DNA of 64,000 bases from Curvularia sp. ZM96 (lineage: Eukaryota; Ascomycota; Dothideomycetes; Pleosporales; Pleosporaceae), in contig JAJGBQ010000005.1 in assembly GCA_022457065.1 (NCBI GenBank), forward strand, positions 186,001 through 250,000, in the 5' to 3' direction. The notes under the pieces are model-generated. The model made no database searches, was not told the DNA's origin, and saw only the letters and a list, made by a program, of their open reading frames with translations. The stretch's first letter is position 1. Each line of letters starts with the position of its first letter. Shown here piece by piece: positions 21,997 to 34,860 of the stretch. A program made the translations under genes and the position numbers.

Positions 21997-22112
21997 GAGC
22001 CTTTGGCCTAAATACCACGAGCTTCTAGCCCCGCACGGGCCCGCTGGACTTTGGTGAGTACCGCACCCCGCTCGGCAATAATTGCGACTGCGCCCGCCAT
22101 AGTCAATTCAAA

Positions 22113-23209
22113 ATGTCCATGCTACATGGTATAGATATCCGCGCCTATCATTTGTATGACTGGTGCTAAGTTTCCGTGCAGTCCTCGATCTTCCTCAAAT
22201 CTACACCAAGCCCTCTGCTGAGGCGCTCCTCGATACCCTCACCCTTCTTACATCCGCCCCACCGTCATGGGAAAACCCTGGAGAATCAGAGCATAAAAAT
22301 GGACAGTCACCAGCAGTCACAGTCAATCCAGAAGGCGTCACAGGCTATCTCACAAGCATTGTCGGTAGCGATCTACGGTGGATACAAGATGAGGAGTTGA
22401 AGGAGCAGATTTGGGACCAAGCCAGCGCAAGACTGAGCGAGCGCTCTGGACGATCTGCCATGGGTGCAATGTCGCGTTCTTTCCACATTCCCACTTCTTC
22501 CGACTCTTTCGAACTAAGCATCCACGAGCCGACTATGACTGGCGATGATCTGGGCCTGAAGACCTGGGCAGCCTCTTACCTCCTGGCAAAACGCCTCAAT
22601 TCATTTGGGCTGGTTCCGATAGATACACAAAACAGATTGCAAGTCCTTGAGCTTGGTTCCGGCACTGGTTTGGTCGGGCTTGCCATGGCAGGCCTGGGTG
22701 CTGATGTCCTTCTGACGGACCTGCCTAGTATTTGCCCAAACCTGGAGCACAACGTGCGCCAAAATCACGAAGTGATTAGTACAAATGGTGGAACTGCTCG
22801 CGCAGCCATGCTTGACTGGACTGAGCCTCATATCTGCGAACCTCTGCAGGACAATGACGAAGCCATTCCCGAAAGGTTTCCTGTAATTCTAGCTGCAGAT
22901 TCGCTGTACTCTCCAGATCATCCGCGCATGCTGGTTGACACCGTTGCTGCTTGGCTTTCCCTGGACAGCGACGCCAAGGTCATTGTAGAGTTTCCGTATA
23001 GGAATGCATATCTACCCCAGATCGAGGATTTCCGCCGTCGAATGCTGAATATTGGACTGCGTATACTAGAAGAAGGTGAAGAGAAAGGATACGATGATTG
23101 GGGCGCGTCCAGGACGGGCGATGACCAAGACGACAGTGCGCTTGTGACGTGTTGGTGGGCATGTTGGACAAGACGAGGCTCAATTGCTGGCCCACAAGTC
23201 ATTGCCTAA
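22113..23209 (+). CDS. EFM2: EFM2-type protein-lysine methyltransferase
   Basis: Predicted 347-residue class I (seven-beta-strand) S-adenosylmethionine methyltransferase of the yeast Efm2 type, which methylates translation elongation factors. The body frame has no ATG upstream of its first conserved residues, so I place a 16-nt first exon at 22113-22128 (MSMLH), a 53-nt intron at 22129-22181 (GTATAG...CAG) and exon 2 at 22182-23209, giving MSMLHVLDLPQ. Motifs: IHEPTMTGDDLGLKTW, SAM-binding VLELGSGTGLVGL, LLTDLPSICPNLEHNV, AMLDWTEP and AADSLYSPDHP, all in Efm2 order. The start is the least certain part. It sits unusually close behind VPS28. Confidence 0.8.
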
Positions 23210-23644
23210 AGTTGGGCACATTATCCTTTGGCAAATACGGTCTTGTGAGGCCCAGGCGCGTTGGCAGGGACCCCACGGACCAGGTCATTGGAATTTTATC
23301 TGGTCACTCGCACACTGGCGGCGTTCTTTGGCGACCTACCCTCGGAGCAACGCCGAGATGTTCAGACGGAGCCGTCCAAGAGGAGTGATGCAAGCGCCGG
23401 GTAATTAGTCCGGATAATCTCAGTGCGTCCAGACTTGAGCCTTTGGTGAGCAACCATGATCCTAACCATGGCGGGATAGCTTCCGGCGAAGCTACAGCTC
23501 GGGGTTCCACAGTTGCTATCGTCATTAGCAGCTCACCTGCGCGTGGGTTTTGGCAGATTATTCTTTCTCTTTCTTTCTCTGTTGTAGATATTGAATTAGA
23601 TCAATACTTGAAAAACAACTTCATACCGTACACGATTACCCACC
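23210..23644. promoter_or_regulatory. promoter region of xylitol dehydrogenase
   Basis: 435 bp between EFM2 and the xylitol dehydrogenase start, ending in a TTCTTTCTCTTTCTTTCTC pyrimidine tract at about 23562-23580. I found no GGCTAA/G (XlnR-type) element on either strand. Confidence 0.5.
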
Positions 23645-24924
23645 ATGGCCACACAAATCGCTTCTCAGAAGGTACTTTATATTGCCCCGCCATAACCCCG
23701 CCATGCGATGCGACACGGCAACACTGCGGCCAACTTATCTCATGGAGCAGCAAAACATAACTGATATTTATTTAGAATCCTTCATTCGTTCTCCAAGGAG
23801 TCAACAAAGTCGTCTACGAGGACCGACCAATCCCTGAACTCCCCTCGCCATACGATGTCATTGTGCGCCCACGATGGACCGGCATTTGCGGTTCAGACGT
23901 GCACTACTGGGTCGAAGGCCGCATCGGCCACTTTGTAGTTGAGAAGCCCATGGTCCTTGGCCACGAGTCCGCCGGCATTGTGCACAAAGTAGGCGACAAG
24001 GTGAAGAACCTCAAAGTAGGTGACCAAGTCGCCATGGAACCCGGCGTACCCTGCCGTCGTTGTGTGCGCTGCAAAGAGGGCAAGTACAATCTGTGCCCGG
24101 ACATGGCATTTGCAGCGACACCCCCATACGACGGCACACTGGCACGGTACTACACATTGCCTGAAGACTACTGCTACAAGCTGCCGGAGAACATGAGCAT
24201 GGAGGAGGGCGCGCTGATTGAGCCCACAGCCGTAGCTGTCCACATTACACGGCAAGCGGGTATCAAGCCCGGCGACTCGGTTGTCGTGTTTGGTGCTGGA
24301 CCTGTCGGTCTGCTGTGCTGTGCCGTTGCAAAGGCATACGGCGCAAAGAAGATTGTCACTGTCGACATCAACGATGAGCGACTGGGCTTTGCGCTCAAGT
24401 ACGCCGCCAACGCGAGTTTCAAGAGCCAGCGCGTGAGTGCGCAGGAGAACGCGGAGAACTTGATCAAGGAGTGCGAGTTGGGTGCTGGTGCAGATGTCAT
24501 TATCGATGCGTCAGGTGCTGAGCCATGCATTCAGACGGCTATTCATGCTCTGCGTATGGGAGGAACGTATGTCCAGGTATGTCGTCTTCTCCCTCCTCCT
24601 CCTCCTCCTCCTCCCCCCCTTGTTTAATTTTTTCTTTGTGGAACTTTATCAACTAACAATTTTTTTCTTCTCTAGGGCGGCATGGGCAAACCCGACATAA
24701 CTTTCCCCATTGTAGCCATGTGCACAAAGGAACTCAACGTCAAGGGCTCGTTCCGCTACGGACCCGGTGACTACCAGACTGCGATTGACCTCGTGTCCAG
24801 CGGTCGCATCTCGGTCAAGGAGCTGGTTACAGGCAAAGTAAAGTTTGAGGACGCGGAGAATGCGTTCAAGGATGTTAAGGGTGGCAAGGGTATTAAGATT
24901 CTGATCGAGGGCCCTGCAGAGTAG
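23645..24924 (+). CDS. xdhA: NAD-dependent xylitol dehydrogenase (D-xylulose reductase)
   Basis: Predicted 358-residue medium-chain dehydrogenase that oxidises xylitol to D-xylulose, the common step of fungal D-xylose and L-arabinose catabolism. Exons 23645-23671 (nine codons), 23776-24576 and 24676-24924; introns of 104 and 99 nt. Catalytic zinc residues lie in GICGSDVHYW and LGHESAG, structural zinc Cys in PCRRCVRCKEGKYNLC, the xylitol dehydrogenase hallmark MAFAATPPYDGTL, and the Rossmann motif GAGPVGLLC followed by VDIND, which favours NAD. The second intron holds a (CTC)n pyrimidine run. It lies 8.5 kb from L-arabinitol dehydrogenase. Discrimination from sorbitol dehydrogenase rests on close agreement with fungal XdhA patterns. 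Confidence 0.9.
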
Positions 24925-26160
24925 ATGGGTTTCTGCGTGGTTTATTGTTTGTTTGTGTATTCTGGGCTAGGAGAAAAGAGGGTAGAGGTGTTGGTGGTGT
25001 GTGCTATGCATGTTTACGAATTTTTCTTTTTACTTTGACGGGGGGTGAAGATGTTGTCTTTTAAATAGGAAGTCAAACATGCACATGAGTATTTGGTAGA
25101 AAGACGAAGCATCTTTGAATCTACTATATTTATTTCTGTGGGTTTCCCTCCTTAAACCAACACTTGAATATTTATTCGAATTTGATATCATTTTTTCTTC
25201 TCTTTTGCACAATGACAACTTGTTGCGACGAATAGAAAAATAATTGCTACCTCAAACCTTATGTGGTTTTAGCTTTTGTTATGACGTTATTCCTATCTTC
25301 GACACCGCACTACATACAGCCCTCATCCCATTCCACTACCGCATCACTCAAGCCAACGATGCGCATACGACATACAAAAACCCTATCTCCATCCCTTGTC
25401 CAAATATCCGGCTTATCCTTACACGCGCCACACCGCCTCCGCCACACTTCCCCCCTCTCACTCCACCAACCTCAACGCACGTGCTATGTAGATACCAATG
25501 CTAGGCAACGCCGAGTCAAATGCTGAGGCGCAAGACGTACGGGGCTGAGGCAACAGGCCCATGTTTGCACGTGCATATTGTGGAGATCAAGGGGAGAAGG
25601 GGGAAAAGGTAGGGTTGTGAAACAGGGCACGTCTCGCGAGTTCTGGGGGTGCAAGAAGGGAATTTTGGAATGGAAACAGGATACTGTAGAAATGGGGAAA
25701 GGGATTTTGAGTAGTTTGATTATGAGAAAACAAGTAATGGAAGTCTGTTGTACAGTAGAGTTGTCACATTTGCCCATGGTGGATGAATATTTTTTTAGAT
25801 TCGAAAGTTAGTAAATCTTTCTTTTCTTTGTGGATATGGAATTCCATATTTCGATGCGCGCAATCGGTACGATGCTTAAACGCTTTGAATACATGATAAA
25901 TGTTCGTCTCCGTGCTTCAAAAAATGTAGGGACAAAACGCCCTTCCCGCCATGCGATTTCGACGGGAAGGGAAAACAAGCAAAAAATGCGTTTCGGTCGC
26001 TAGATCAGGAGTCTGCCAGAGATGTAGGAGATTGAGAGAGGTACGACGTCTACATGGACACTGTACATGAGCAAAATCGCGGTTGGGGGTATAGTTTGTG
26101 GAATGGTGTCGAAGCGAAAAAGTTTTTGTATATTGACATGGTACTGTGGTAGAGAGAACT
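24925..26160. other. intergenic between convergent genes
   Basis: 1.2 kb between the 3' ends of xylitol dehydrogenase and the small membrane protein gene. AT-rich near 25050-25250. Nothing recognisable. Confidence 0.5.
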
Positions 26161-26710
26161 CTATACACCGGCCTTGCGGACAGTGGAGCCACGCTTGGGC
26201 AGGGTCCATGGTTGAGGGCAGACAATCTTGGATACAGTTAGTATGCTGCTGGTAGATGTAGAAACGGGGTTTGTGACGTACCTCGCCTTCGCTGTATGCC
26301 CAAAAGTACGCCATCATACCGACAATGTAGTAGAGACCAGAGTTTGTGCCTTGGTAGATGAGAAGCGCACACAGCGCACTCAATGGGTAGACAATCAGGC
26401 GGGCTTCGATAGAGCGATGCAGTCCAGTACCCGCGAGCAGCGGCAGCGGCCATTCCCATGCGAGACCAACAATTCCGAGGATCACGTTGAAAATTTGCAG
26501 TACAGGTACAGGCTTGACGGCGCCATCGAGGTTCTTAGTGAGAAAATCCCAGAAGATCTTGGGCCAGAAGAAGCAGTGGAAACCAGCGCATATTTGATCT
26601 AAAGTTTGTATGAGCAGGTGTCGCAGTACGCAGAACTGGAGATTGAGCTTACATGCAGCGGCTGTGAGGATGATGAGACGAGCCCAGTGGTTCTTGATTA
26701 ACTTGCCCAT
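26161..26710 (-). CDS. small conserved fungal four-helix membrane protein
   Basis: Predicted 146 residues from three exons on the minus strand: 26710-26653, 26598-26282 and 26226-26161, with introns of 54 and 55 nt. The spliced product begins MGKLIKNHWARLI and runs through about four hydrophobic helices (around LIILTAAAYQI, VLQIFNVILGIVGLAWEW, LIVYPLSALCALLIY, GLYYIVGMMAYFWAY) to a short basic tail after IVCPQPWTLPKRG. This is a recognisable, strongly conserved ascomycete family; I believe it carries the Pfam name DUF7727 but cannot confirm the number here. Function unknown. Much longer minus-strand frames overlapping it only read through the introns. Confidence 0.85.
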
Positions 26711-29700
26711 TGTGCAGATGGTATTATAAAGAAAGGATACGAGCAGTAAACCGAGCCCGCGGTCGTTAAAGAAAGTAAATGGTAGTACTGAAAAAACGGG
26801 TAAAACAAGAAAGAAAGTAAGCGGAAATGTCCCTTCGACTACCAGTAGCCTCGATGACAGATGAGCATCGACTTGGGAGGGGTGCGGCAACAGAGTTTGT
26901 TATAGGCAATGCGTCGGGAGCAGCGGGCAGTTCTCTGTCAACCGAAAGAGGCAAGGCGGACTGGGGGACAGGCAGCGATGACCAGAGTGGATAGATATTG
27001 CGCAAGTACTATGGATGGCTGAGGCGTAGGCGAGTCTCAGGCGTGTTAGGTGTTCAGGCAGCGTGGTGTTGCCGTTGAGCTTCGCGACGTGAGGTGTATC
27101 AGTATACCGGGAGCGACAGCGGGCGGTCGACCCCAATTGTAAAGACAATTATGCGCCATTACAATCCTGGTCCTTTTGGCTGGGCGCCAACTGGGGTGTG
27201 TGAAGGGGTGCTGGTCACTCGTGTAGCCGCTTGACCCGCACGGCAGCCAATGTGCGTGTGAGGGCGGCCATTGGTTGTCTGCACGGGAGGCGCTAGCGAC
27301 CTTTGGTCCCGCTGCAGCCACAGCACCCGTGCGCCGGATGCGAGTCTATCCTATGAGCATGGAGCCTCAACCGCTTGGCGTAGTGGCGGGCGTGCAGGGC
27401 GTGCGCTAGACGTGTGAATCTTCAAGCTCACGTGCTGGACGACCGGCCTACTAGACGGCCGGGCTGCTGGATGGCGAGAGAAGCATGCCACCGATGCCAA
27501 TGCAGAATGATTCTGCCAATGCCATGCCGCAGTCAGCCATGCTGCTGGTAACTCGCCATGCCATCGATATTGGCCGTGTTGTTCTGCGGAATAGTGGCCA
27601 TGCTAGTAGGCGTACGGATAGTGGCTACAGATACTCGGCCTGTGTACTACCAAGTCGCCGTGCTGCCGGAACGCGTAGTTTGGATATCGTGCCCCTCTCC
27701 ATGTGATGGCCACGAGAGCTAATTCTCCGCGATCCATGTCTAGATACGGCACGGCCATTGTGCCTACTAGCCAGCGGATGCCTGAGTCCCGGTTTCTGTT
27801 CTGTGCCTCAGGATTACACGCGGCGGGGCGCATGACGATCCACGATAGTGATGCATGGAAGACGACATCGAGCGTCGGTCCTGGGATCCTTAGGCATGCT
27901 CATCAAACAACATCATACGACAACGTTTACTTCAGAACCTTGTCTTCGCTGTCAATGCCACCGCTTTGGAAACTTGAAAGCCCGAGAGGCACCGACACAA
28001 AACAAAGTGGTACGATACTCGTTCTGTATCAGTTCGCAGCCGCAGGCAAGCTTTTTGGCTACCTGGTTGTCGGAGGATAGCCTAGGCACGGGTCAGCACA
28101 GAAGTGCAGATCGATTGGGGTCTGGCGGATCGAACGAGATCTGGGAGAAGAACAATGGCCTGATTTTGTTTTCAACGGGCACGTTGTAGGATGACGCAGA
28201 GTGCAGCGGGAGTCGTTGGCGTTAGATGTGCGTCTGCGTGGTAAACTTTGGTCTACGGAAAAGAGTAGTCACGACGACCCTAGCCACAACCGGAAAGCCA
28301 AATGGGAGCCGCAGCGTCCACCACGCTGCGCTGCCATCATCTCCTCTACTCTCTCCTACGTACTTGTCGGCCACGTCTCACCCCAACCACAGCACCATTG
28401 CCGAAGCGCTTGATTTCTCATCCCAATAGCCCGGAGCATGCGACGCTTGCTTGGCCGCGATTGCATCTGCACACCGCTTCAAGCCATCACACAGTTCCAA
28501 GACAATACTAGTGGTGCTAACGATGCTCACTTTTCAGAGGCCCGCCGTGTACACCAAGGCCGGCCACACGCATATCCTCGCCCGTCTAGCCGTAGGCAGC
28601 GGGGACCGCCCCAAAATAGCGACTCCATCTGGTACTCGTGCAGCCAGACACCGTGCAGCAACGGGCGCAAACTCCGTGGGGGGTACCTGAGCGCTTGCAG
28701 GCGGCCGTTGATTGGCCGCCCACTCGACGCCGAGCTTTCCGTCCGATAGCCAGCGCTACCAACCACAACCCAGAAGTGACTTTGAGCACAACTCGGCGGC
28801 TCTGAACGCCAAAAAGCCACAGCGGGCTCACACCAGGCTTTCCTGCAGTCCCGCGGTATCCAGCATTCGTGGCGAGGGGCCCTAGTTTAGGAGTAGAGTC
28901 GCCACCTGAGAGCGAAGAGACCCATCTCAAACACTTGTCCCTCACCGACTGTCCATTGTCAACACCCATGACTGCCTCCTAGCGACTTTGCCCATAACGA
29001 CTTTGACGTAGCGAACGATTGCCCTGATCGATTCATAGCCTGTTTTCCTCCATTTAACTCTCGACGCGCCTTCCAACGCGCAGCGTTTCATCCCGCCCTC
29101 GCGTGTCAAGTGCTCGACCCATCAGGAAATACCCCCAGCCCACCCGTAAATCCGACTATCCGAAGGGAAAACGCTCCCAAACTCTACCGCGACACCTCAG
29201 GCGTGCCTGTCGAATTGACGCCGACATTGACGTTTGGTCTTTCTGCAACTTCTGGCAACCACTCGCAACCCTGTGCCTACTGCTGCTCGTCATCATTCTC
29301 ACCAACATCTGACCTCGAACAAACTTCCGTATAGCGAAACATTGCTCGGCTCGTTGCATAACAACACCCAAACCAACAAACCACCAAGGCAGCATACACA
29401 CACGGTGTCGTGCATTGCCGCAACCTAGCCAACCGTCGTTAGGCTCCGAACATTTCCTGTAAAGACCAAGTAAAAAAATGATTTTGTGCCTGGCGATTCA
29501 GGTCTGAGACGCTCTTCACACACTAGGCGCTTGCGCATAGCTGCGAACCCCTCCACCACCCTCGATCCCTCAGATCCACGCCTTAGGCTTAGTGAGGATT
29601 GGCGCCACCCCCAGGAGCTTTGCGTCGCTTCCCTTCCCGGTGATTTTATCAATCATCAGGCTTAGCCCAGCTGGTATACCGGAAAACTACCAGGGCTTCG

Positions 29701-30146
29701 GTCAGAGCCACATCCATACCTAGCAGGCCCTGTCAGTTTCAGCACTGCGTACCGCTCTATCCACTTTTGCGCCGCTCGCAACGACTCGCACATTGATCGC
29801 CGGCCCCGAGCCCTGCTTATCCCCAAGGCTTGACATTCTAATACCCTTGGTCCCCAGCCAGTCTTGGGTCGTCCTCCACCTCCACCCCTCTTACCTCGCA
29901 CACCTCTCCGCCCGTCCCTGGACACCGACATTCTTTTCTTTATTTCGTATCTGGCTGGCCGGGTCGAACTTCGACTGGATCGTATTACTTTTCTGGTTGA
30001 GGTTCGCTTTTAACTACGCGTACACTCTTTAATCTTGTCATAATAACCGTTGAACGGGCCGTCTTTGGTACGCTTTGTCGAAGCAGTAACCAGGTTGCGA
30101 TTGACAACACAACAAACATCTCTGCCACTTTGGAAGAATCGTCACA
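26711..30146. other. long gene-free region upstream of noxA
   Basis: 3.4 kb between two divergent genes, with no protein domain, intron-bearing frame or structural RNA that I can support. The open frames present are short and overlap on both strands. A small inverted repeat (CCGGCC...GGCCGG) lies at about 27442-27461. The length suggests an extended noxA upstream region or an unannotated non-coding transcript, but the sequence does not decide this. Confidence 0.5.
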
Positions 30147-31894
30147 ATGTCTGGAGGAGGCTCTTCAGTTTCGCGGTTCTTTACACCGCGGAAGCTCGCC
30201 TTTCATTTCTTCTTCTGGGGTTTTCATTGGGCCATTTTCGGCATAGGATGGTACGACACTTGTCTACAAACGCATCAAACATGGCTAACGCGATCACAGG
30301 TGGAAACAGCAGGCTGATGCCCGTCTGGCGCCGCTCAACGCCCTTCAGTTCTCCGTCTGGGTATCTCGAGGTGCAGGTCTAGTTCTCTCGGTCGACACCA
30401 TGGTTATCGTTATGCCTATGTGCAGAAACATCCTCCGATGGCTCCGACCCAAGGCGCGCTTCATGCCTCTGGACGAATCGCAATGGTTCCATCGACAGGT
30501 TGCCTATGCTATGCTGTTCTTCACCATCCTTCACGTAGCGGCGCATTATGTCAAGTGAGTGGCACGCAGCAGTAACAAATGGATGATAGGCTAACAAGAG
30601 TAGCTTTTTCAACGTCGAACGTGTGCAAGTGCGACCTCAGATCGCTCTCCAGATCCACTACGCAGAAGCTGGCGGTATCACCGGACATATTATGCTGTTG
30701 TGCATGCTGCTGATCTACACTACGGCTCACCACAGGATCCGTCAGCAATCTTTTGAGACGTTCTGGTACACGCATCACCTGTTCATCCCGTTCTTGCTCG
30801 GCATGTACACCCACGCGACTAGCTGCTTCGTCCGTGACACAGCCCCCGCCTGGTCTCCTTTTGATCACGACAACTTTTGGACTCATTGTATCGGTTATGA
30901 GGGTTGGCGATGGGAGCTTGTCGGTGGCGGTCTGTACTTGTTCGACCGTCTCTACCGAGAGATTCGCTGCAGGCGCGAGACCAAGATTGTCAAGGTCGTC
31001 CGCCACCCCTACGATGCTGTTGAGATTCAGTTCACCAAGCCCAGCATGAGGTACAAGCCCGGACAATGGCTTTTCCTCAACTGCCCGGAAGTCAGCTACT
31101 ACCAGTGGCATCCATTCACCATTACCTCCTGCCCCAACGATCCTTATATCTCGGTCCACGTCCGCCAAGTCGGTGATTTTACTCGCGCGCTCGCCGATGC
31201 TCTAGGTGCTGGTCAATCGCAGTCTAAGCTGTACGACGAGCTGGACCCCATGGGCATGTATGAGATTGCTCTGCAGCACGGCCAAAAGATGCCTGCTCTT
31301 CGCATCGACGGACCCTACGGAGCTCCCGCTGAAGACGTCTTTGAGAACGAGGTCGCAGTCCTCATTGGTACTGGTATTGGTGTCACACCTTGGGCCTCGA
31401 TTCTCAAGTCCATCTACCACCTCCGCCTCAGCCCTAACCCACCCAAGCGTCTCCGCCGTGTCGAATTCATCTGGGTTTGCAAGGACACATCTTCGTTCGA
31501 GTGGTTCCAGACTCTGCTCTCCTCCCTTGAGGCGCAGTCCATGGGCGGTTCAGACGGCGATCAATTCTTGCGCATCCACACTTATCTCACGCAGAAGATG
31601 GATGCCAACACCGCTCAAAACATTGTCCTCAACTCTGTGGGCACTGACAAGGATCCTCTGACTGAGCTCAAGTCTCGCACCAACTTTGGTCGTCCTGACT
31701 TCCAGCGCTTGTTCTGCGGTATGCGCGATGGCATCCTGGACCGTACCTACATGAATGGCCTGGAGAGCACGCTGCGCACAGAGGTTGGTGTTTACTTCTG
31801 CGGACCCAACGTTGCCGCTAGGGACATCAAGAAGGCGTGCAAGCAGGCGGCTTGCCAGGAAGTCAACTTCAAGTTCTGGAAGGAGCATTTCTAA
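30147..31894 (+). CDS. noxA: NADPH oxidase NoxA (gp91phox family)
   Basis: Predicted 549-residue flavocytochrome that moves electrons from NADPH across the membrane to oxygen, making superoxide for differentiation and, in plant pathogens, infection. Exons 30147-30250, 30300-30554 and 30604-31894; two 49-nt introns. Six-helix ferric-reductase core with paired haem His (VAYAMLFFTILHVAAH and TTAHHRIRQ...WYTHHLF), the FAD-binding HPFTITS, the NADPH-binding GTGIGVTPWASILK, VYFCGPN, and the family C-terminus KFWKEHF. There is no N-terminal extension, which separates it from NoxB, and no EF-hand, which separates it from NoxC. Length fits NoxA. Regulators (NoxR, Rac) are not in the window. Confidence 0.95.
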
Positions 31895-33406
31895 ATGTCT
31901 TCACAATGTAGTTGGGAGTGCGACAAAGTGTTGTTTTTCGCGATATTCAAGACATCTTGTTTCAAGGCGTGTAGTTGACTTTGCTCTTGTTCTTGCCCAT
32001 GTTATGACCATAGCCCGCTTTGGAAGTGGTAGCAGCCTACGGGCGCACCCAGTTTTTTTCCTTTCTGTTGATGTATCGAATATCTATCTACAAATGCAAA
32101 TGCAAATGCACATATGCAAAATCCTTGTCCAAGACCCACTGATTTCTCTTTTGCGTATTCGTGAAGATTTCATCTAAAGCAGGACCACGACAATATCCCC
32201 TAGATTCCAGCCTCCTTCAGCCACACGTGCCGTCCAATCCTCCATCGAACGATACTCGAACGACATTGCCAGTCTACTAAGCACTCTCATCCATGTCCTG
32301 GCACGCCTGGTAAGATAATGAGTTTCTCGGCACTAGCTCGGTACGTCTGCCTTCCGAAAGCTTGGACATTGACGAGGCTGCTGCTGGAAGCATGTCAGGT
32401 GAGCTTGGCTTGGCTTGTTACACATGGTAGGTCTTGGTATTCTTGCTCGGATGAAGAGGATGAAATGGATAAGATGAGAGGGGTTCTTGGCAGGACGCTG
32501 CAAGTGCTGGGTTCTAGGAAACAGCGGTTCTACGAGCTGGTGCTAAGGCATGGGTTGCGGCGCAGTTGGAGGAGAGTCGTGGCGCCAGGGGCACGGTGCT
32601 GCGTTTGATGTGCATGCGGCGCAGACGACTACATAGGCTGACATGTTTTCTGGTTTGGGGGGTTAGGTCGGACAAAATGTGTGCTCGCAGGCTATTTACG
32701 GGTGAGATGGTCCGTATGTATGCGGCCGTCAGTCAGTCCATGTGTCACCAACCGCCTCAACTGACGTGTCTAGACCTTCACTCGGTACTCAACCTGCCGA
32801 GGACGCACGTACACTCGGATTCAAGACCGAGACTGGCGCTCCGACCACTCACCCGCCTTTCTCAACACCACGCGCAAAGTATCGTGAAATCTGTCTTTCG
32901 TGGTAGGATACATTACCGTATACGGCATTAGCTCCAACCCCCCACATGCAAGCCTCTCTCTCTTCTCCGACCCCCCAGACCCTGACTCGGCACGCCGGAA
33001 AGGGACAATTGCGGACTTTGTCGGCTTCCCATTCGTGGAAGTTATCCCATTTCAACCGCGGGTCCTCGTTGTCAGTGTGGGGTCGTGGGCGTGACGTTGG
33101 AAAGGGGAGATTGCTAGAGACGGGCTTGCTCGTGCCCCGCACCAATTGTGAGGAAGCGGAACAAGCACAGGTTAAAGAGCCAGTTGGAAAGCTTGACATG
33201 TGGAAAAGAATTGGGACCGAGACAGCCGTGGATCCCCAGCCCAGCTGATCTGTTATTTGGGGTTTTTTGTCTCATCTGAGGGTCTAGTTTCTCTTCTCTT
33301 CTCTTCTCTTTCTCTTCCTCTCCTCTTGCTCTGTCTTCTTCTCCTTCTATACCCATCAGCATCAAGCTTCTGAGATTCTTACTTCGTTCAAACGAGAAAA
33401 CTGAAT
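31895..33406. other. intergenic; LAD promoter with CT-rich tract
   Basis: 1.5 kb between two tandem genes. It holds an AAATGC triple tandem at about 32092-32109 in the noxA 3' flank and a strong CT-rich tract at 33290-33348 (CTCTT repeats) about 60-115 bp upstream of the L-arabinitol dehydrogenase start. No gene seen. Confidence 0.55.
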
Positions 33407-34614
33407 ATGAGCGCCACTGAGATCCAGGCCACAAAGGCCAACATTGGTGTTTACACCAACCCCGCGCACGATCTATGGGTTGCGGAGGCAGAGCCCAGTC
33501 TGGAGGAGGTTCAAAGAGGTGGAGATTTGAAGCCCGGCGAGGTTCTGCTCAACGTCAAGAGCACCGGTATCTGCGGTAGTGACATTCATTTCTGGCATGC
33601 TGTATGTTTCTCATTATCTTTGATCCACCTGGGGCCCAAGACCCCACGTTGAGGATTACTACGAAATTCATTTACAGCAATATATACTAATTCTCAGCAC
33701 AGGGTTGCATTGGACCTATGATTGTCGAAGACACACACGTTCTGGGCCACGAATCTGCAGGCACAGTCATGGCCTGCCACCCTTCAGTAACGCACCTCAA
33801 ACCCGGCGATCGCGTAGCCATCGAACCCAACATCATCTGCGGCGAATGTGAGCCCTGTCTTACCGGCCGCTACAACGGTTGCGAGCGAGTGCTCTTCCTG
33901 TCCACCCCTCCCGTTACCGGCCTGCTGCGCCGCTACCTCAAGCACCCAGCCATGTGGTGCCACAAGCTTCCCGACAGCATGAGCTTCGAAGACGGTGCCA
34001 TGCTTGAGCCCCTCAGCGTTGCGCTCGCCGGCATGGATCGCGCCAACGTGCGTCTCGGCGACCCCGTCATTGTATGCGGTGCTGGTCCCATCGGCCTCGT
34101 CACCCTCCTCTGCTGTCAAGCGGCGGGCGCTACACCCCTCGTCATCACCGACATTGACCAGGGCCGATTGAACTTCGCCAAAGAACTCGTCCCCAACGTC
34201 CTCACACACAAAGTCGAGTTCAGCCACACCCCCGAAGACTTCCAAGCCGCCATTCTCAAACTGACTGAGGGCGTCGAGCCCTCCCACGCAATGGAATGCA
34301 CGGGTGTCGAAAGCTCCATCAACTCGGCCATCCAGACTGTCAAGTTTGGCGGCAAAGTCTTTGTCATTGGCGTTGGCAAGAATGAAATCAAGATTCCCTT
34401 CATGCGCCTTTCCACTCGTGAGGTCGACTTGCAGTTCCAGTACCGCTACTGCAATACTTGGCCCAAGGCCATCAGGCTGTACAAGAGCGGTGTGATTGAT
34501 CTTAAGAAGCTGGTTACCCATAGGTTCAAGCTGGAAGATGCAGTCGAGGCGTTTAAGACGGCGGCGGATCCGAAGACGGGATGTATTAAGGTGCAGATCC
34601 AGGCTTTGGATTAG
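33407..34614 (+). CDS. ladA: NAD-dependent L-arabinitol 4-dehydrogenase
   Basis: Predicted 368-residue zinc dehydrogenase that oxidises L-arabinitol to L-xylulose in the fungal L-arabinose pathway. Exons 33407-33601 and 33703-34614 with a 101-nt intron (TACTAAT branch site). The start ATG is followed by SATEIQATKANIGVYTNP, which resembles known fungal LADs. Catalytic zinc motif GICGSDIHFW and LGHESAG, structural zinc Cys in CGECEPCLTGRYNGC, LAD-typical VLFLSTPPVTGLLRRY, Rossmann GAGPIGLVTLLC with an Asp-containing VITDIDQGR for NAD, and the LAD signature DLQFQYRYCNTWPKAIRL. Convergent with the caspase-like gene, 246 bp apart. Confidence 0.94.
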
Positions 34615-34860
34615 ATGGTAAGACGAATCAGGGGTTTTTTTTATGACAGTGATGATGGTTGATGATACACGGGGAAGGTTTGGTCGGCGTAGTCGTAGAG
34701 CGTTTTGAAGGGTTTATTTTTCTTTGACATGTAGATGTGAGGCGTTTTTTTATATCCGATCTGGATAGGTTCGGTTGTCTCTCTATCTTTTGGTTCAGTC
34801 TTGGGCTGTAGAAAGATTAGATGCATGTCAATCAAGACATCGATTAAATAAACGATGTTT

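Noticed and set aside
34641..34860. possible third exon of the caspase-like gene, because GTAAGT overlaps its stop codon
   Set aside because: Joining to the acceptor near 34806 gives a stop after three residues; the longer open frame there is in another phase.
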